Shown: piece by piece, positions 25,513 through 35,313 of the stretch
How positions within the stretch are numbered: the first letter of the stretch is position 1
How the letters are laid out: each line of letters starts with the position of its first letter
NCBI GenBank assembly: GCA_963824215.1
Contig: CAWGOE010000004.1
Location: 744,001 to 808,000, forward strand
Reading direction: 5' to 3'
Length of the DNA stretch: 64,000 nt
Origin: VRUE01 sp963824215
GTDB taxonomy: Bacteria; Actinomycetota; Thermoleophilia; Solirubrobacterales; 70-9
Made by a program: the position numbers and the translations under genes
The notes under the pieces: generated by a model
What the model was told of the DNA's origin: nothing
The model's database searches: none
The model's input: the letters and a program-made list of their open reading frames with translations, nothing else

Positions 25513-27351
25513 ATGGCCCCGGCCGTCGGAGGTCTGCCCGCGGCTGAGCGCGAAATCGACGTCGCCGGGCCGGTGGGCCAGTTCCTCACCTCGCTCTCGC
25601 CACGCGTCCTGATCCGGGTCCGTCTCGGTCTGCGCGCATTCGAGTGGCTGCCGTTCCCCTGGCGCTTCAGCCGCCTAAACCTGGGTGCCCGCGAAGACTT
25701 CCTGCAGCGCATGGAGCGCTCACGATTCGGCCTTTACCACGAGCTGTTGCTGATGGCTAAGACCTTCACCACGCTCGGCTACGCAATCGACCCGCAAGTC
25801 GAGAAGCGCCTAGGACTGGAGACGAGCTGCCGCGTGGCCGAGGGCTCAATGCCCGAGCCGGCTGGATCGCTGGGCGACACCGAGCCGGCTGGCGAGGGCG
25901 AGGAATGCGACGTGGTCATCGTCGGCTCCGGCGCCGGCGGCGCGGTTGCCGCGGCGACGCTGGCCGAAGCCGGCCTCGACGTGATCGTGCTCGAGGCGGG
26001 AGACAGCTACACCCGCGACACCTACCCAAGCGATCCGCTCGATGCGATCTCCTCGCTTTACCGCGACGGCGGCCTGACGATCGCCGAGGGACGGCCGCCG
26101 ATCCCGGTGCCAGTGGCAAAAACTGTCGGCGGCACGACGGTGATCAACTCCGGGACCTGCTTTCGCGCGCCGCAGCCGGTGCTCGAGGACTGGCGCGATC
26201 GCTACGGAATTGCCTGGGCCGATCGCCTCGACCCGGACTTCGCCGAGGCCGAGGAGTTCTTGCATGTGACTCCCCTTGACCCCGAGCGGATGGGCCGCAA
26301 CGGCCAACTGGCGATGGAGGGAGCGGCGGCGATCGGCGCCAGCGGTGGACCGATCTCGCGCAACGCCGGCAACTGCGTGCAGTGCAGTTCCTGCCCATTT
26401 GGCTGCCGAATCGACGCCAAGCGCGGCATGCACGTCAGCTATCTCCCCCGCGCCGTCGCCGCTGGCGCACGCCTGCGGACCGGGGTCGACGTGAGGCGCG
26501 TGCTAGTCGAGAGCGGCCGCGCCGCGGGGGTGCAAGCGGTTGCCGCCGCGCCGGCAGAGCGCAACGGCAATCGACGCCCCTACACGGTCAGTGCCCGCAA
26601 AGCGACGATCATCGCCGGCGGCGCCTTCGGCACGCCGGAGCTGCTCTTGCGCTCGGGCCTTGGTGGCGATCAGGTGGGTCGCAACCTCCACATTCACCCG
26701 GCCTGCTGGGTCGGCGCCCGCTACGAGGAGGAGGTGCGGGGCTGGGATGGCGTGATGCAGAGCTACTACGTCGACGAGTGGGAGCACGAGAACGTCCTGC
26801 TCGAGGCGACCTTCACGCCGCTTCCCTTCGGCGGCGCCTGGCTGCAGGGCTCCGGCCGCGAGCACCAGAACGCGATCCTCGACTTCGGCCACGTCAGCTC
26901 GATCGGCGTCCAGCTGACCGACGAGACCAGCGGCCGAGTTGGGATCGCCCGGGATGGCTCGCTACGCGCCAACTACAACCTGAGCGACCTGGACGCTCAG
27001 CGCGTCGTCTTCGGCATCGCGCGCGCCGCCGAAATCCACTTCGCCGCCGGCGCAACCGAGGTCCACCCCAACATCGGCCGCGTCCCGGTGTTGCGTCCCG
27101 GCCAGGTGGCTGAGTTCGAGGCGACCCGCTTCAAGCCCTCGGAGCTTCGCCTCGAGGGCTTTCACCCCCAGGGGACGACCCGGATCGCGAAGCCCGGTGA
27201 GGGGGTTTGCGCCAGCGACGGCTCGGTTCACGGCATCAAGGGCCTTCACGTCGCCGATGCATCCCTCTTCCCCACTGCCGTCGGCGTTAACCCGATGATG
27301 ACCATCATTGCCTTTGCCAAGCGTGTGGCAGACGGGCTCATACCGGCGTAG
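25513..27351 (+). CDS. GMC-family FAD oxidoreductase
   Basis: This 612-aa protein has an N-terminal region of about 125 residues resembling gluconate-dehydrogenase-subunit-3-like caps (FLTSLSPRVLIRVRLGLRAFEWLPF). The GMC core follows: CDVVIVGSGAGGAVAAATLAEAG (FAD Rossmann), GGTTVINSGTCFRAP, a cysteine-rich segment CVQCSSCPFGC, IIAGGAFGTPELLLRSGLGG, and the C-terminal active-site region FHPQGTTRI ... DASLFPTAVGVNPMMTI. The cysteine segment and long N-terminus resemble long-chain alcohol oxidases and sterol oxidases rather than choline dehydrogenase. The substrate is not determined. Confidence 0.85.
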   Translation: MAPAVGGLPAAEREIDVAGPVGQFLTSLSPRVLIRVRLGLRAFEWLPFPWRFSRLNLGAREDFLQRMERSRFGLYHELLLMAKTFTTLGYAIDPQVEKRLGLETSCRVAEGSMPEPAGSLGDTEPAGEGEECDVVIVGSGAGGAVAAATLAEAGLDVIVLEAGDSYTRDTYPSDPLDAISSLYRDGGLTIAEGRPPIPVPVAKTVGGTTVINSGTCFRAPQPVLEDWRDRYGIAWADRLDPDFAEAEEFLHVTPLDPERMGRNGQLAMEGAAAIGASGGPISRNAGNCVQCSSCPFGCRIDAKRGMHVSYLPRAVAAGARLRTGVDVRRVLVESGRAAGVQAVAAAPAERNGNRRPYTVSARKATIIAGGAFGTPELLLRSGLGGDQVGRNLHIHPACWVGARYEEEVRGWDGVMQSYYVDEWEHENVLLEATFTPLPFGGAWLQGSGREHQNAILDFGHVSSIGVQLTDETSGRVGIARDGSLRANYNLSDLDAQRVVFGIARAAEIHFAAGATEVHPNIGRVPVLRPGQVAEFEATRFKPSELRLEGFHPQGTTRIAKPGEGVCASDGSVHGIKGLHVADASLFPTAVGVNPMMTIIAFAKRVADGLIPA

Positions 27352-27453
27352 GGCGGTGTCCTCGGTCGGCCGCCTTCGGGTCACGCACGTTAGTGCGCTC
27401 CCCTTGACGGCCTCCCTGCGTCCTTGCCCTACTTGGTCTGAGCCCGTCTTTGC

Positions 27454-28053
27454 TTAGTTCGGAGGAGGCGGAGGCGGTGGCTGCTGCGCTGGAGGCGGAG
27501 GGGGCGGGGGCGGGGGCGGGGGCGGGGCACTGCCACCGGCGGGTGGCTGTTGGCCACCTCCGCCACCGAGCCGGTCGGCGGTGTCGCCGAAGGTCATCCC
27601 TTCCTCGCGCATCGCGCTGTAGCCACCGTAGGCGATCCCAGCCGAAGCGAGCAGGCCGAGGAAGATGCCGAGCTTGAGCGTTGCGTCGACCTCGACCCCG
27701 CCAAAGGAGCCGAAGTCGGGCGGGAAGATGATCCGAAAGAGGATCAGCAGCACGGCAAAGCCGCCAAGGGCAGCGACGATCGCGTTGAGCGAGACCGGCA
27801 GCTCGATGTCGGCATCGGTGAGGCGAATAACGGCGACGCCGATCGCGGCCACGATCGCCAGCATGAGGAAGATCGGGATCACGTCGAGTGCGTCCCAAGC
27901 GCTGCCGCCACTGCCCGAGACGTCGCCCGAGAAGCCCGGGACTCCTGAGATCTCGACGCCAAACCAGTCGAAGAACATGAAAACGAAGAGGAGAACCGCG
28001 GAGGCCGCGGCGATCTTCTCCCCCGTGCTCAGCTTGTCAGCTTCCATCTGCAC
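27454..28053 (-). CDS. Membrane protein with polyproline tail
   Basis: This 199-aa protein has four hydrophobic stretches (ASAVLLFVFMFFDWFGVEI, IFLMLAIVAAIGVAVIRL, AIVAALGGFAVLLILFRIIF, LKLGIFLGLLASAGIAYGGY). A Gly-rich linker and a cytoplasmic tail of proline runs broken by Ala-Gln-Gln (SAPPPP..PAQQPP..N) follow. The body is typical of actinobacterial four-TM proteins of unknown function. The tail is encoded by a C-rich mRNA and a G-rich opposite DNA strand, so its length may vary between strains. It ends a minus-strand run after folD. Confidence 0.7.
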   Translation of the reverse strand: MQMEADKLSTGEKIAAASAVLLFVFMFFDWFGVEISGVPGFSGDVSGSGGSAWDALDVIPIFLMLAIVAAIGVAVIRLTDADIELPVSLNAIVAALGGFAVLLILFRIIFPPDFGSFGGVEVDATLKLGIFLGLLASAGIAYGGYSAMREEGMTFGDTADRLGGGGGQQPPAGGSAPPPPPPPPPPPPAQQPPPPPPPN

Positions 28054-28087
28054 ATCCCTCCGAGGAGTTAGGGGTCTGGGGCCGACA

Positions 28088-28927
28088 CTACACCCGGGCT
28101 CGGGCGGCAGCCAACGTATTTACGAGCAGCATCGCCCGCGTCATCGGCCCGACCCCCCCGGGCACCGGAGTGATCGCCGCAGCGCGCTCGCTGACTGAGT
28201 CGTAGTCGACGTCCCCGACCAACCCGCCATCGACGCGGTTGGTGCCGACGTCGATCACGACGGCACCCTCGCGGACCATGTCGCCGCTGATCAGAGCCGG
28301 CTGTCCGGCTGCCGCAATCACGATGTCGGCCTCGCGGCAGACTGCGGCCAGGTTCCGGGTTCGGGAGTGGCAGTGGGTGACGGTCGCGTTGGCGGCAAGC
28401 AGCAGCGCCGCCAACGGCTTGCCGACCAGGATCGAGCGGCCGACGACGACGGCGCGAGCGCCTTCGATCTCGACGCCGGCCTCGCGCAAGAGCTCCATCA
28501 CCCCCGTCGGCGTACATGGTGCCATCGCCTCACTGCGACCTTGAGCGAGCAAGCCGGCGCTGAGCGGCGTCAGCCCGTCGACATCCTTGATCGGATCGAT
28601 CGATCCGATCAGTGGATCCTGGTCGAGCTGCTCAGGCAGCGGTAGCTGGAGGAGGATGCCGTGCACGCGGTCGTCGGCGTTGAGTGACTCGATCAGCGCC
28701 GCCAGATCCTCCTGGGTCACGTCCGCTGGGGGCTCGTGGTGGAAGGACTCGATGCCAACCTCGGCGCAATCTTCGCGCTTCATCCGCACGTACACCGCTG
28801 AGGCGGGATCGTCGCCGACGAGGATCGTCGCCAGACCCGGCGGGGTCGCCATGCCGGCGACCTCCTCCCGCACCTGCTCGCGAATGCGCGCTGCCACGGC
28901 CTTGCCGTCGATTACCCGGGCCGGCAC
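28088..28927 (-). CDS. folD: Methylene-THF dehydrogenase/cyclohydrolase
   Basis: This bifunctional 279-aa enzyme interconverts 5,10-methylene- and 10-formyl-tetrahydrofolate with NADP. Signatures are Tyr46 and Lys50 in AVYVRMKREDCAEVG, LLQLPLPEQLD, DVDGLTP, CTPTGVMELLREAG, the Rossmann block VVVGRSILVGKPLAALLLAANATVT, and PVPGGVGPMTRAMLLVNT. It begins 2 bases after the pcrA stop, so the two are almost certainly co-transcribed. Confidence 0.96.
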   Translation of the reverse strand: MPARVIDGKAVAARIREQVREEVAGMATPPGLATILVGDDPASAVYVRMKREDCAEVGIESFHHEPPADVTQEDLAALIESLNADDRVHGILLQLPLPEQLDQDPLIGSIDPIKDVDGLTPLSAGLLAQGRSEAMAPCTPTGVMELLREAGVEIEGARAVVVGRSILVGKPLAALLLAANATVTHCHSRTRNLAAVCREADIVIAAAGQPALISGDMVREGAVVIDVGTNRVDGGLVGDVDYDSVSERAAAITPVPGGVGPMTRAMLLVNTLAAARARV

Positions 28928-28929
28928 GC

Positions 28930-31173
28930 CTAGCGCCTCCTGATCGGCGCGTAGTCGGCCATCAGCTTGCGCTCCGTCCCGTCGCCTGCAAAGCGAACGA
29001 CGACCACGCCACCGGGCTCGACCGCCGTGACAACCCCGTCGCCGAAGCTGGCGTGGACGACGTCATCGCCGGTCCGCAGCTCCAGGGTCGGGCTTGGATC
29101 AACCGGGGCAACCGGCTCGACCGTCGAGCCTCCCCAGCTCATGCCACCTGCCCCTACCGCGGTGGAGCTGCGCTCGGTCAGCTCCTCCGGAAGCTCGTCG
29201 ACGAAGCGCGAGGGGAGGTTGCGCTCGGCGCGCCCGAACAGCTGCCTTTCCCGAGTCCAGGTCATGTAGAGGCGGCTGCGGGCGCGGGTGATGGCGACGT
29301 AACAGAGGCGCCGCTCCTCCTCCTCACCGCCCTCTTCGAGCGCTTTCATGTGCGGAAAGGAGCCGTCCTCGCAGCCAACGACGAAGACCGTCTCGTACTC
29401 GAGGCCCTTGGCGTTGTGCAGCGTCATCAGCGTGATCACCGACTCGTCGCCCAGATCGTCCTGCTGGGTGTAGAGGGAGATCTGCTGCAGGTACTCCTCC
29501 AGCGGCGGCACCTCGCTCTCCCCCTCCCGCTCACGCTCGATGTCGAACTCGGCCGCGCCGGCGACGAGCGCCTCGAGATTCTCGGCCCGCCCTTCGGCCT
29601 CGATCGTCCTCTCCGCGGCTAGCGCTTCGAGGTACCCCGTCTCGCTAAGGACAGCCTCAAGTAGACCGGCGACCGGCCCTTCCTCTTCGGCGCGCTCGCG
29701 CAGCCCGGCGACGATCTCGTAGAAGCGCGAGACCGACTTGATCGCCGCCCCGCTCAGGCCCGGCACCTCCTCGACCCGCTCAACCACCTCCCAAATCGGC
29801 GTCCCCGTCGTATTCGCATGGGAGGCGAGCCTGCCCTGGCTGGTTTTGCCGATTCCGCGTCGCGGCGAGTTGACGATCCGCGCGAAGGAGACCTGGTCGG
29901 CGGGATTAGCCAGGAGGCTCAGGTAGGCGACGGCATCCTTAACCTCGGCGCGCTCGTAGAACTTGGTCCCCCCAATCACTTGGTACGGGACGTCGAAGCG
30001 GTTGAGAGTGTCCTCCAATACCCGGCTCATCGCGTTGGTGCGGTAGAAGACGGCGACGTCCTCGCGTCGCACGCCCTCCTCCTCGCCGAGGCGCTCGATC
30101 TCTCCCGCTACCCAGCGCCCCTCCTCGTGCTCGTCGGAGAGCTCGCGCAGCTGCAGCGGCTCACCCCCCGCGATCTCGGTCCACAGCTGCTTGGGACGAC
30201 GTTCCCGATTGCGCTCGACCACTGCGTTGGCGGCGGAGAGGATCGTCTGGGTCGAGCGGTAGTTCTGCTCGAGCTTGACCACCTCGGCCTGGGGGAAGTC
30301 CCGCTCGAAGTCGAGAATATTGCGGATGTCCGCGTGGCGGAAGCCATAAATTGATTGATCCTCGTCTCCTACGACCATTAAATTTCCATGATCCGAAGTG
30401 AGTAATTGCAGCAGGCGGTACTGGGCGTGGTTGGTGTCCTGGTACTCGTCGACGAGGACGTGGCGGAAAGTGCGGCGCCAGCCTTCCCGCACCTCGTCGA
30501 ACAGCTCCAGCGCGTTCACCGTGCGCACCAGTAGGTCGTCGAAGTCCATCGCGTTGGCCTCGAGCATCCGCTTCTCATAGAGGTGGTAGGCGCCGGCCAC
30601 GGTTTCCTCAAAGACGCTGCCCTGAGCCTGGGCGTAGGCGTCGGCGTCGACGAGCTGGTTCTTCGCGCCTGATATCTGCGAGCGGATCGCCCGCGGCGGG
30701 TAGCGCTTGGGGTCGATGTGGAGCTCCTCCATGCAGCGTTTGAGCATCCGCAGCGAGTCCGACTCGTCGTAGATCGTGAAGCCGCGCGAGTAGCCGAGGC
30801 GCTCGGCGTCGGCCCGCAGCATCCGCGCGCAGGAGGAGTGGAAGGTGGTTACCCACATCGCCCGGGTCGCCCGACCTACAAGCGATTCAACCCGCTCGCG
30901 CATCTCGGTCGCGGCCTTGTTCGTGAAGGTGATCGCGAGGATCTCCCCCGGCCGCGCCTTGTCGGTCGCCAATAGGTAGGCGATGCGGTGGGTTAGGACG
31001 CGGGTCTTGCCCGAGCCGGCGCCGGCGAGGACGAGGAGTGGTCCATCCCCGTGCTGGACGGCCTCGCGTTGCGGCTCATTTAGCCCCGCCAGCAGGCGCT
31101 CGGCGCGGTCCGCGCCCGGTTCCGTCGGGGCGCTGAGGTCGGCGTTGGCGCTCTCTGGCTCGGTCTGCAGCAT
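28930..31173 (-). CDS. pcrA: ATP-dependent 3'-5' DNA helicase PcrA/UvrD
   Basis: This 747-aa SF1A helicase acts in repair and rolling-circle replication. The Q motif precedes Walker A GAGSGKT (residues 51-57). ITFTNKAATEMRERV (Ia), VDEYQDTNHAQY (II), GDEDQSIYGFRHAD (III), LEQNYRSTQTIL (IV), MTLHNAKGLEYETVFVVG (V) and CYVAITRARSRLYM (VI) are all present and in order. The C-terminal Tudor-like segment DDVVHASFGDGVVTAVEPGG, typical of PcrA, binds RNA polymerase in studied relatives. It is in a run with cysE upstream and folD downstream. Confidence 0.95.
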   Translation of the reverse strand: MLQTEPESANADLSAPTEPGADRAERLLAGLNEPQREAVQHGDGPLLVLAGAGSGKTRVLTHRIAYLLATDKARPGEILAITFTNKAATEMRERVESLVGRATRAMWVTTFHSSCARMLRADAERLGYSRGFTIYDESDSLRMLKRCMEELHIDPKRYPPRAIRSQISGAKNQLVDADAYAQAQGSVFEETVAGAYHLYEKRMLEANAMDFDDLLVRTVNALELFDEVREGWRRTFRHVLVDEYQDTNHAQYRLLQLLTSDHGNLMVVGDEDQSIYGFRHADIRNILDFERDFPQAEVVKLEQNYRSTQTILSAANAVVERNRERRPKQLWTEIAGGEPLQLRELSDEHEEGRWVAGEIERLGEEEGVRREDVAVFYRTNAMSRVLEDTLNRFDVPYQVIGGTKFYERAEVKDAVAYLSLLANPADQVSFARIVNSPRRGIGKTSQGRLASHANTTGTPIWEVVERVEEVPGLSGAAIKSVSRFYEIVAGLRERAEEEGPVAGLLEAVLSETGYLEALAAERTIEAEGRAENLEALVAGAAEFDIEREREGESEVPPLEEYLQQISLYTQQDDLGDESVITLMTLHNAKGLEYETVFVVGCEDGSFPHMKALEEGGEEEERRLCYVAITRARSRLYMTWTRERQLFGRAERNLPSRFVDELPEELTERSSTAVGAGGMSWGGSTVEPVAPVDPSPTLELRTGDDVVHASFGDGVVTAVEPGGVVVVRFAGDGTERKLMADYAPIRRR

Positions 31174-31205
31174 CGCCTCCGAGAATAGAGGCGGGCGCGG
31201 CCGGC

Positions 31206-31930
31206 TCAGCCGCCCGCCGAAGAGCGGCCAGTACGCGGCTGCAGCTTCTCGCCGTCGTCCGGATCGACCTCGCCGCCATCGAGCTCAGCGAGCCGCTCCT
31301 CGAGCTTCGCGATCCGCTCCGCCAGAGTCTTGATCGCCTCGGCGATCGGGTCCGGGAGGTGGATCCAGTCCGCGTCGGGACCCTCCGGACGCCGACCTTC
31401 GACCTTGACTGGGTGGCCAGGGTTGCCAACCACGGTCGAAGACGGCGGCACGTCCTCGACCACGACCGTGTTGGCCCCCACCTTGGCCCCATCGCCCACG
31501 GCGATCGGGCCAAGCAGCTTGGCCCCGGAGCCAATGGTGACGTTGTCGCCCAAAGTCGGGTGCCGCTTGCCCTGTTGAAAGCCGGTGCCACCCAGGGTGA
31601 CACCCTGGTAGAGCGTCACCCGCCTGCCGATTTCGGTCGTCTCGCCGATCACCACGCCGGCGCCGTGGTCGATGAAGAACTCGGGGCCGATCCTTGCCGC
31701 TGGATGGATCTCGACCCCGGTGATCGCCCGACTCACGTAGGCGATGCCGCCAGGGGCCAGTGGGACGCCCGCGTCGCGCAAGGCGTGGGCGACGCGATGG
31801 GCGAGCAGCGCCTGCACACCCGCCCATCCAGTCAGAATCTCAAACGAGGAAACGCCGTGCGTAGCCGGATCGCGATCGCGAGCGGCGGTGATGTCCGCGC
31901 GTATCTCCTTGGCGACGCGACGCAATAAGT

Positions 31931-31934
<4 letters not shown>
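31206..31934 (-). CDS. cysE: Serine O-acetyltransferase
   Basis: This 242-aa enzyme acetylates serine for cysteine synthesis. An N-terminal helical part precedes the left-handed beta-helix with hexapeptide repeats (IHPAARIGPEFFIDHGAGVVIGE, VTLYQGVTLGGTGF, HPTLGDNVTIGSGAKLLGP). A non-standard C-terminal extension of about 50 residues (IAEAIKTLAERIAKLEERLAEL) is predicted coiled coil and may replace the usual CysK-binding tail ending in Ile. The start overlaps the cysK stop by 4 bases, coupling the two cysteine enzymes. Confidence 0.93.
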
Positions 31935-32850
<916 letters not shown>

Positions 32851-32854
<4 letters not shown>

Positions 32855-33228
32855 CGTGGCCTTCCTGGCGTATTTCCGCCGTCCAAATACTCGGCTATCT
32901 CCGAGATCCGGCCTTCCGGGCTAAGGGTCAGAAACAGGGCGCCCCTAAGTTCGATGCCCGTGCCTCGCTCAATGTTCTCGGCCGCCATGGCTTGGGACTC
33001 CACGTCGACGAACAACCGCACGCATTCCATCATCAGGTCGGGGTATTCGCGCAACTCGGCTTCGTAGCGGTTGCGGAGCGCATCAACCCCATGCAGCACA
33101 GCGGAGCCATCGCGGAACACTAGGTCCGCAGCGTAAAGCGAGTAGTAGCTCTCCAGATTGCGCCTGTTCCAGGAATTGACGTAGTCGGCGTAAAAGGTCG
33201 CCAGCTCGGCGGCATTGAGTTCTGCCAT
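32851..33228 (-). CDS. SnoaL/NTF2-like protein
   Basis: This protein of about 125 aa has the NTF2-like pattern: ELATFYADYVNSWNRRNLESYYSLYAADLVFRDG, then GVDALRNRYEAELREYPDL, GIELRGALFLTLSPEGRISEIAEYLDGG. The start MAEL at 33228 is preferred over the longer frame from 33276, whose extra residues are low-complexity. It overlaps cysK by 4 bases (ATGA), so it heads the cysteine operon. The substrate is unknown. Confidence 0.7.
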
Positions 33229-33454
33229 TGGCCGCGAGGCTAGTAGAGGAAAGCCGGACGCGCATCGAGCAGCCAATTACTTTGCCGTCACCGTGCGCCA
33301 GTCAGCATCCCGCCAGCCGCGCGGGCGGCTTCCTCGTCGCGCTCGGGCTGGGCGCTCAGGTAGGCGTCGAGCAGGCCCGCGGCCTCGGCCTCTGGGCCGG
33401 GCATCCCGCCAAGCTCGCTTTGTCCGCTTTGTCGGCTTCGAGGGTCGACCCGAA

Positions 33455-33748
33455 TCACGCCGTTGGCGAGATCGACGTCCCCGTCAAGCGGTAAGGCACG
33501 TCGAGGGCGTCACGCCGCGTGAGCGGGTCTCGTTCGGCCGGGAAGGGCTTTGCGACTTCAAGCGCATCGAGAACTTGCAGATGGTGAGCGGCCTCCCACA
33601 TCGTGATGTGGCCGTCGAGCACGTCCACTAGGTCGATAGCCGAGAGCGGCTCGGCGATCCACCGGAACGCTTCGAGGATCGGCATGCGAAGTGGGTGCTC
33701 GGCCTTCTCCGGTACAGACGACCAGAACTCGCTGTGGTCCCCGCTCAT
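33455..33748 (-). CDS. ArsR/wHTH-like small regulator, probably frameshifted
   Basis: This 97-aa frame starts at ATG 33748 (GAGG 6-10 bases upstream). The segment KAEHPLRMPILEAFRWIAEPLSAIDLVDVLDG...MWEAAHHLQVLDALEVAKPF reads like a winged helix of the 'exclude helper/ArsR-like' kind found in relatives. It ends abruptly after DVPYRLTG. In the next frame the sequence continues as plausible coding (DVDLANGVIRVDPRS ... LLDAYLSAQPERDEEAA) to a TGA at 33288. One extra base in the short C-run at 33479-33482 would join the two into about 154 aa. Function is inferred from the HTH pattern only. Confidence 0.5.
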   Translation of the reverse strand: MSGDHSEFWSSVPEKAEHPLRMPILEAFRWIAEPLSAIDLVDVLDGHITMWEAAHHLQVLDALEVAKPFPAERDPLTRRDALDVPYRLTGTSISPTA

Positions 33749-34368
33749 GTCCGTTCCTCTGAACCGCCCGCCCGGAGCAGATAGAAGACCATTCCGCTGC
33801 CGCACCCTGGGCGACGGCCAGTACTCCCGCCACCCAGGGTGTCGGTCCCATGTGGCCCAGTCCATGGGAGGTGAGACGTGAGCCGTTTGCTTTTCCTGTT
33901 CTGAGTGACTGGTCAAGCATTTGACATTCAGCGCGACTTTTCCATACGCAGTTCTCGAACCTAATTCTGCTTGCGCTCAGCCTCTGCAATGCGCTCAGCA
34001 TTTGATGTGCGCGCAAGACAAGCGACGGACGAAGGGGAACGCGCTCAGCGCTCCGCCCCGTCCGCCCCGAGCCACCTCAGCCCTGCTTGTGGATCGCGAC
34101 TATTGGCACTACGCAGCGATGTACCCCAATCTTCATGACTCATCACCCCCTTTCCGACCTAGCGGCGATGGCAAGCGATGCCATCGAGGCCGTCGGGACG
34201 ATAGTCAAAATGCTAAGGAAAGTTTCCGCTAATTTCTACTGGAGCCCAGCTGCCATCGATCAAAGGCAAAATAGTCTGGCCAGATAGGTAGAGTGATTGA
34301 TCAATTTCCATTGAACTACCAGGGAGTTCCTAATATCTGCGTTCGGTGATTCGATTAAACAGCGGGCG
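33749..34368. other. Gene-poor, less GC-rich intergenic region
   Basis: I support no gene here. The region is noticeably richer in A+T than its surroundings, especially 33900-34000 and 34200-34350. The 9-mer GCGCTCAGC occurs three times in direct orientation (near 33974, 33991 and 34040). Short frames exist on both strands but lack codon bias or ribosome sites. It probably contains the promoter of the regulator starting at about 34369 and the upstream region of the 33455-33748 gene. Confidence 0.4.
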
Positions 34369-35085
34369 TTGCGGGTCCGGCCAACCCCGGCAATCGAAAA
34401 GCACATCTCCAAGGCCTTTGGTCACTACGTCCGTATCCAGATACTTTGGATTCTCAATGAACGTGTCGCCAGTCCGAGCGAATTGGCGACGGAGCTAGGC
34501 GAACCGCTGAATCGGGTCAGCGGTCACATCAGGGTGCTAAAAGAAGCGGGCTGCATTGAACTCGTGGATCAGGTGATCGTCGGCAGCACGGTGCAGAACT
34601 TCTATCGAGCCACGGCTCGTATCTTCTTTGACGACACCGAATGGCGGACTATCCCCCCGACCCTCAAAGAGGGCCTGAGGATCACGCTGCTTCAGAATCT
34701 GATCGACGACGCCATCGCGGCATTGGAGGACGAGACTTACGACTCTTTCGACGGATCGCATATGAGCTGGAGCCCAATGCTCATTGATGAGCAGGCTCGG
34801 GTCGAAATCAACGAACTCTTGGACCAGGCGCTCAAAAGAGCGCTGGCCATCCAAGAGCGTGCCGCAACGCGCCTCGGCGCCAGCGGCGAGAAAGGGATCT
34901 CCTACAGCGTGTCGCTCTTGGGCTACCCGTCGATCGGCGGCATCAAAAAGGTCAATCCACCGAAGAGCGGCGAGGCGTCCCCCGCCGTGAGGAAAGCCAA
35001 GGCCAAAGCCTCTACTGGCAAACGGCCGAAAGCTAAAAAGCGAAGTCGAAGTGGCAAGGCAAGGGCCAAGGGTGAGACGGATTGA
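34369..35085 (+). CDS. ArsR-type winged-helix transcriptional regulator with basic tail
   Basis: This protein of about 238 aa has an N-terminal wHTH: KAFGHYVRIQILWILNERVASPSELATELGEPLNRVSGHIRVLKEAGCIELVDQ. A mid-domain of unknown role follows (about residues 80-165). The C-terminus is very lysine-rich (PAVRKAKAKASTGKRPKAKK and beyond), resembling nucleoid-associated tails that bind DNA without specificity. The start is uncertain: TTG 34369 has no good ribosome site, and the frame is open further upstream without ATG or GTG. The family of such regulators is, to my knowledge, expanded in Solirubrobacterales. Confidence 0.7.
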   Translation: MRVRPTPAIEKHISKAFGHYVRIQILWILNERVASPSELATELGEPLNRVSGHIRVLKEAGCIELVDQVIVGSTVQNFYRATARIFFDDTEWRTIPPTLKEGLRITLLQNLIDDAIAALEDETYDSFDGSHMSWSPMLIDEQARVEINELLDQALKRALAIQERAATRLGASGEKGISYSVSLLGYPSIGGIKKVNPPKSGEASPAVRKAKAKASTGKRPKAKKRSRSGKARAKGETD

Positions 35086-35154
35086 GGTTCTTTGGGCCTA
35101 TTCACCCTCGTGCGCGGGCAGCCTCATGCCGCTCGGAAAGCGGCCCGAATTCGT

Positions 35155-35184
35155 CGCGTAACTACACGCCCGCGCAGTTACGCG
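35155..35184. terminator. Candidate stem-loop between convergent genes
   Basis: Arms CGCGTAACT (35155-35163) and AGTTACGCG (35176-35184) are a perfect 9-bp inverted repeat with a 12-base loop. It lies in the 228-base gap between the converging regulator gene and the Rrf2 gene. No U-run is present, so termination is only suggested. Confidence 0.35.
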
Positions 35185-35313
35185 CGCTTCGCAAAAGATT
35201 GCCTGGGCCCCGCCCCGTACGCCAGTGGTGCGCCAGTCAGACCGGAATAACCGGATTCAGCCGGACGGCGCTCCGCTTGAACAAGCGGAATCCCAATGCC
35301 GATGCGGCCCGAT

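Noticed and set aside
27481..27530. A short tandem repeat or CRISPR-like array in the GGGGGC tract
   Set aside because: Units are only 6 bases with no spacers; it is the proline-tail coding sequence of the minus-strand membrane protein.
33921..34287. Small plus-strand frames of 103 and 66 codons in the gap before the 34369 regulator
   Set aside because: No ribosome site, no codon bias and no recognisable motif; they read across the repeated 9-mer region.
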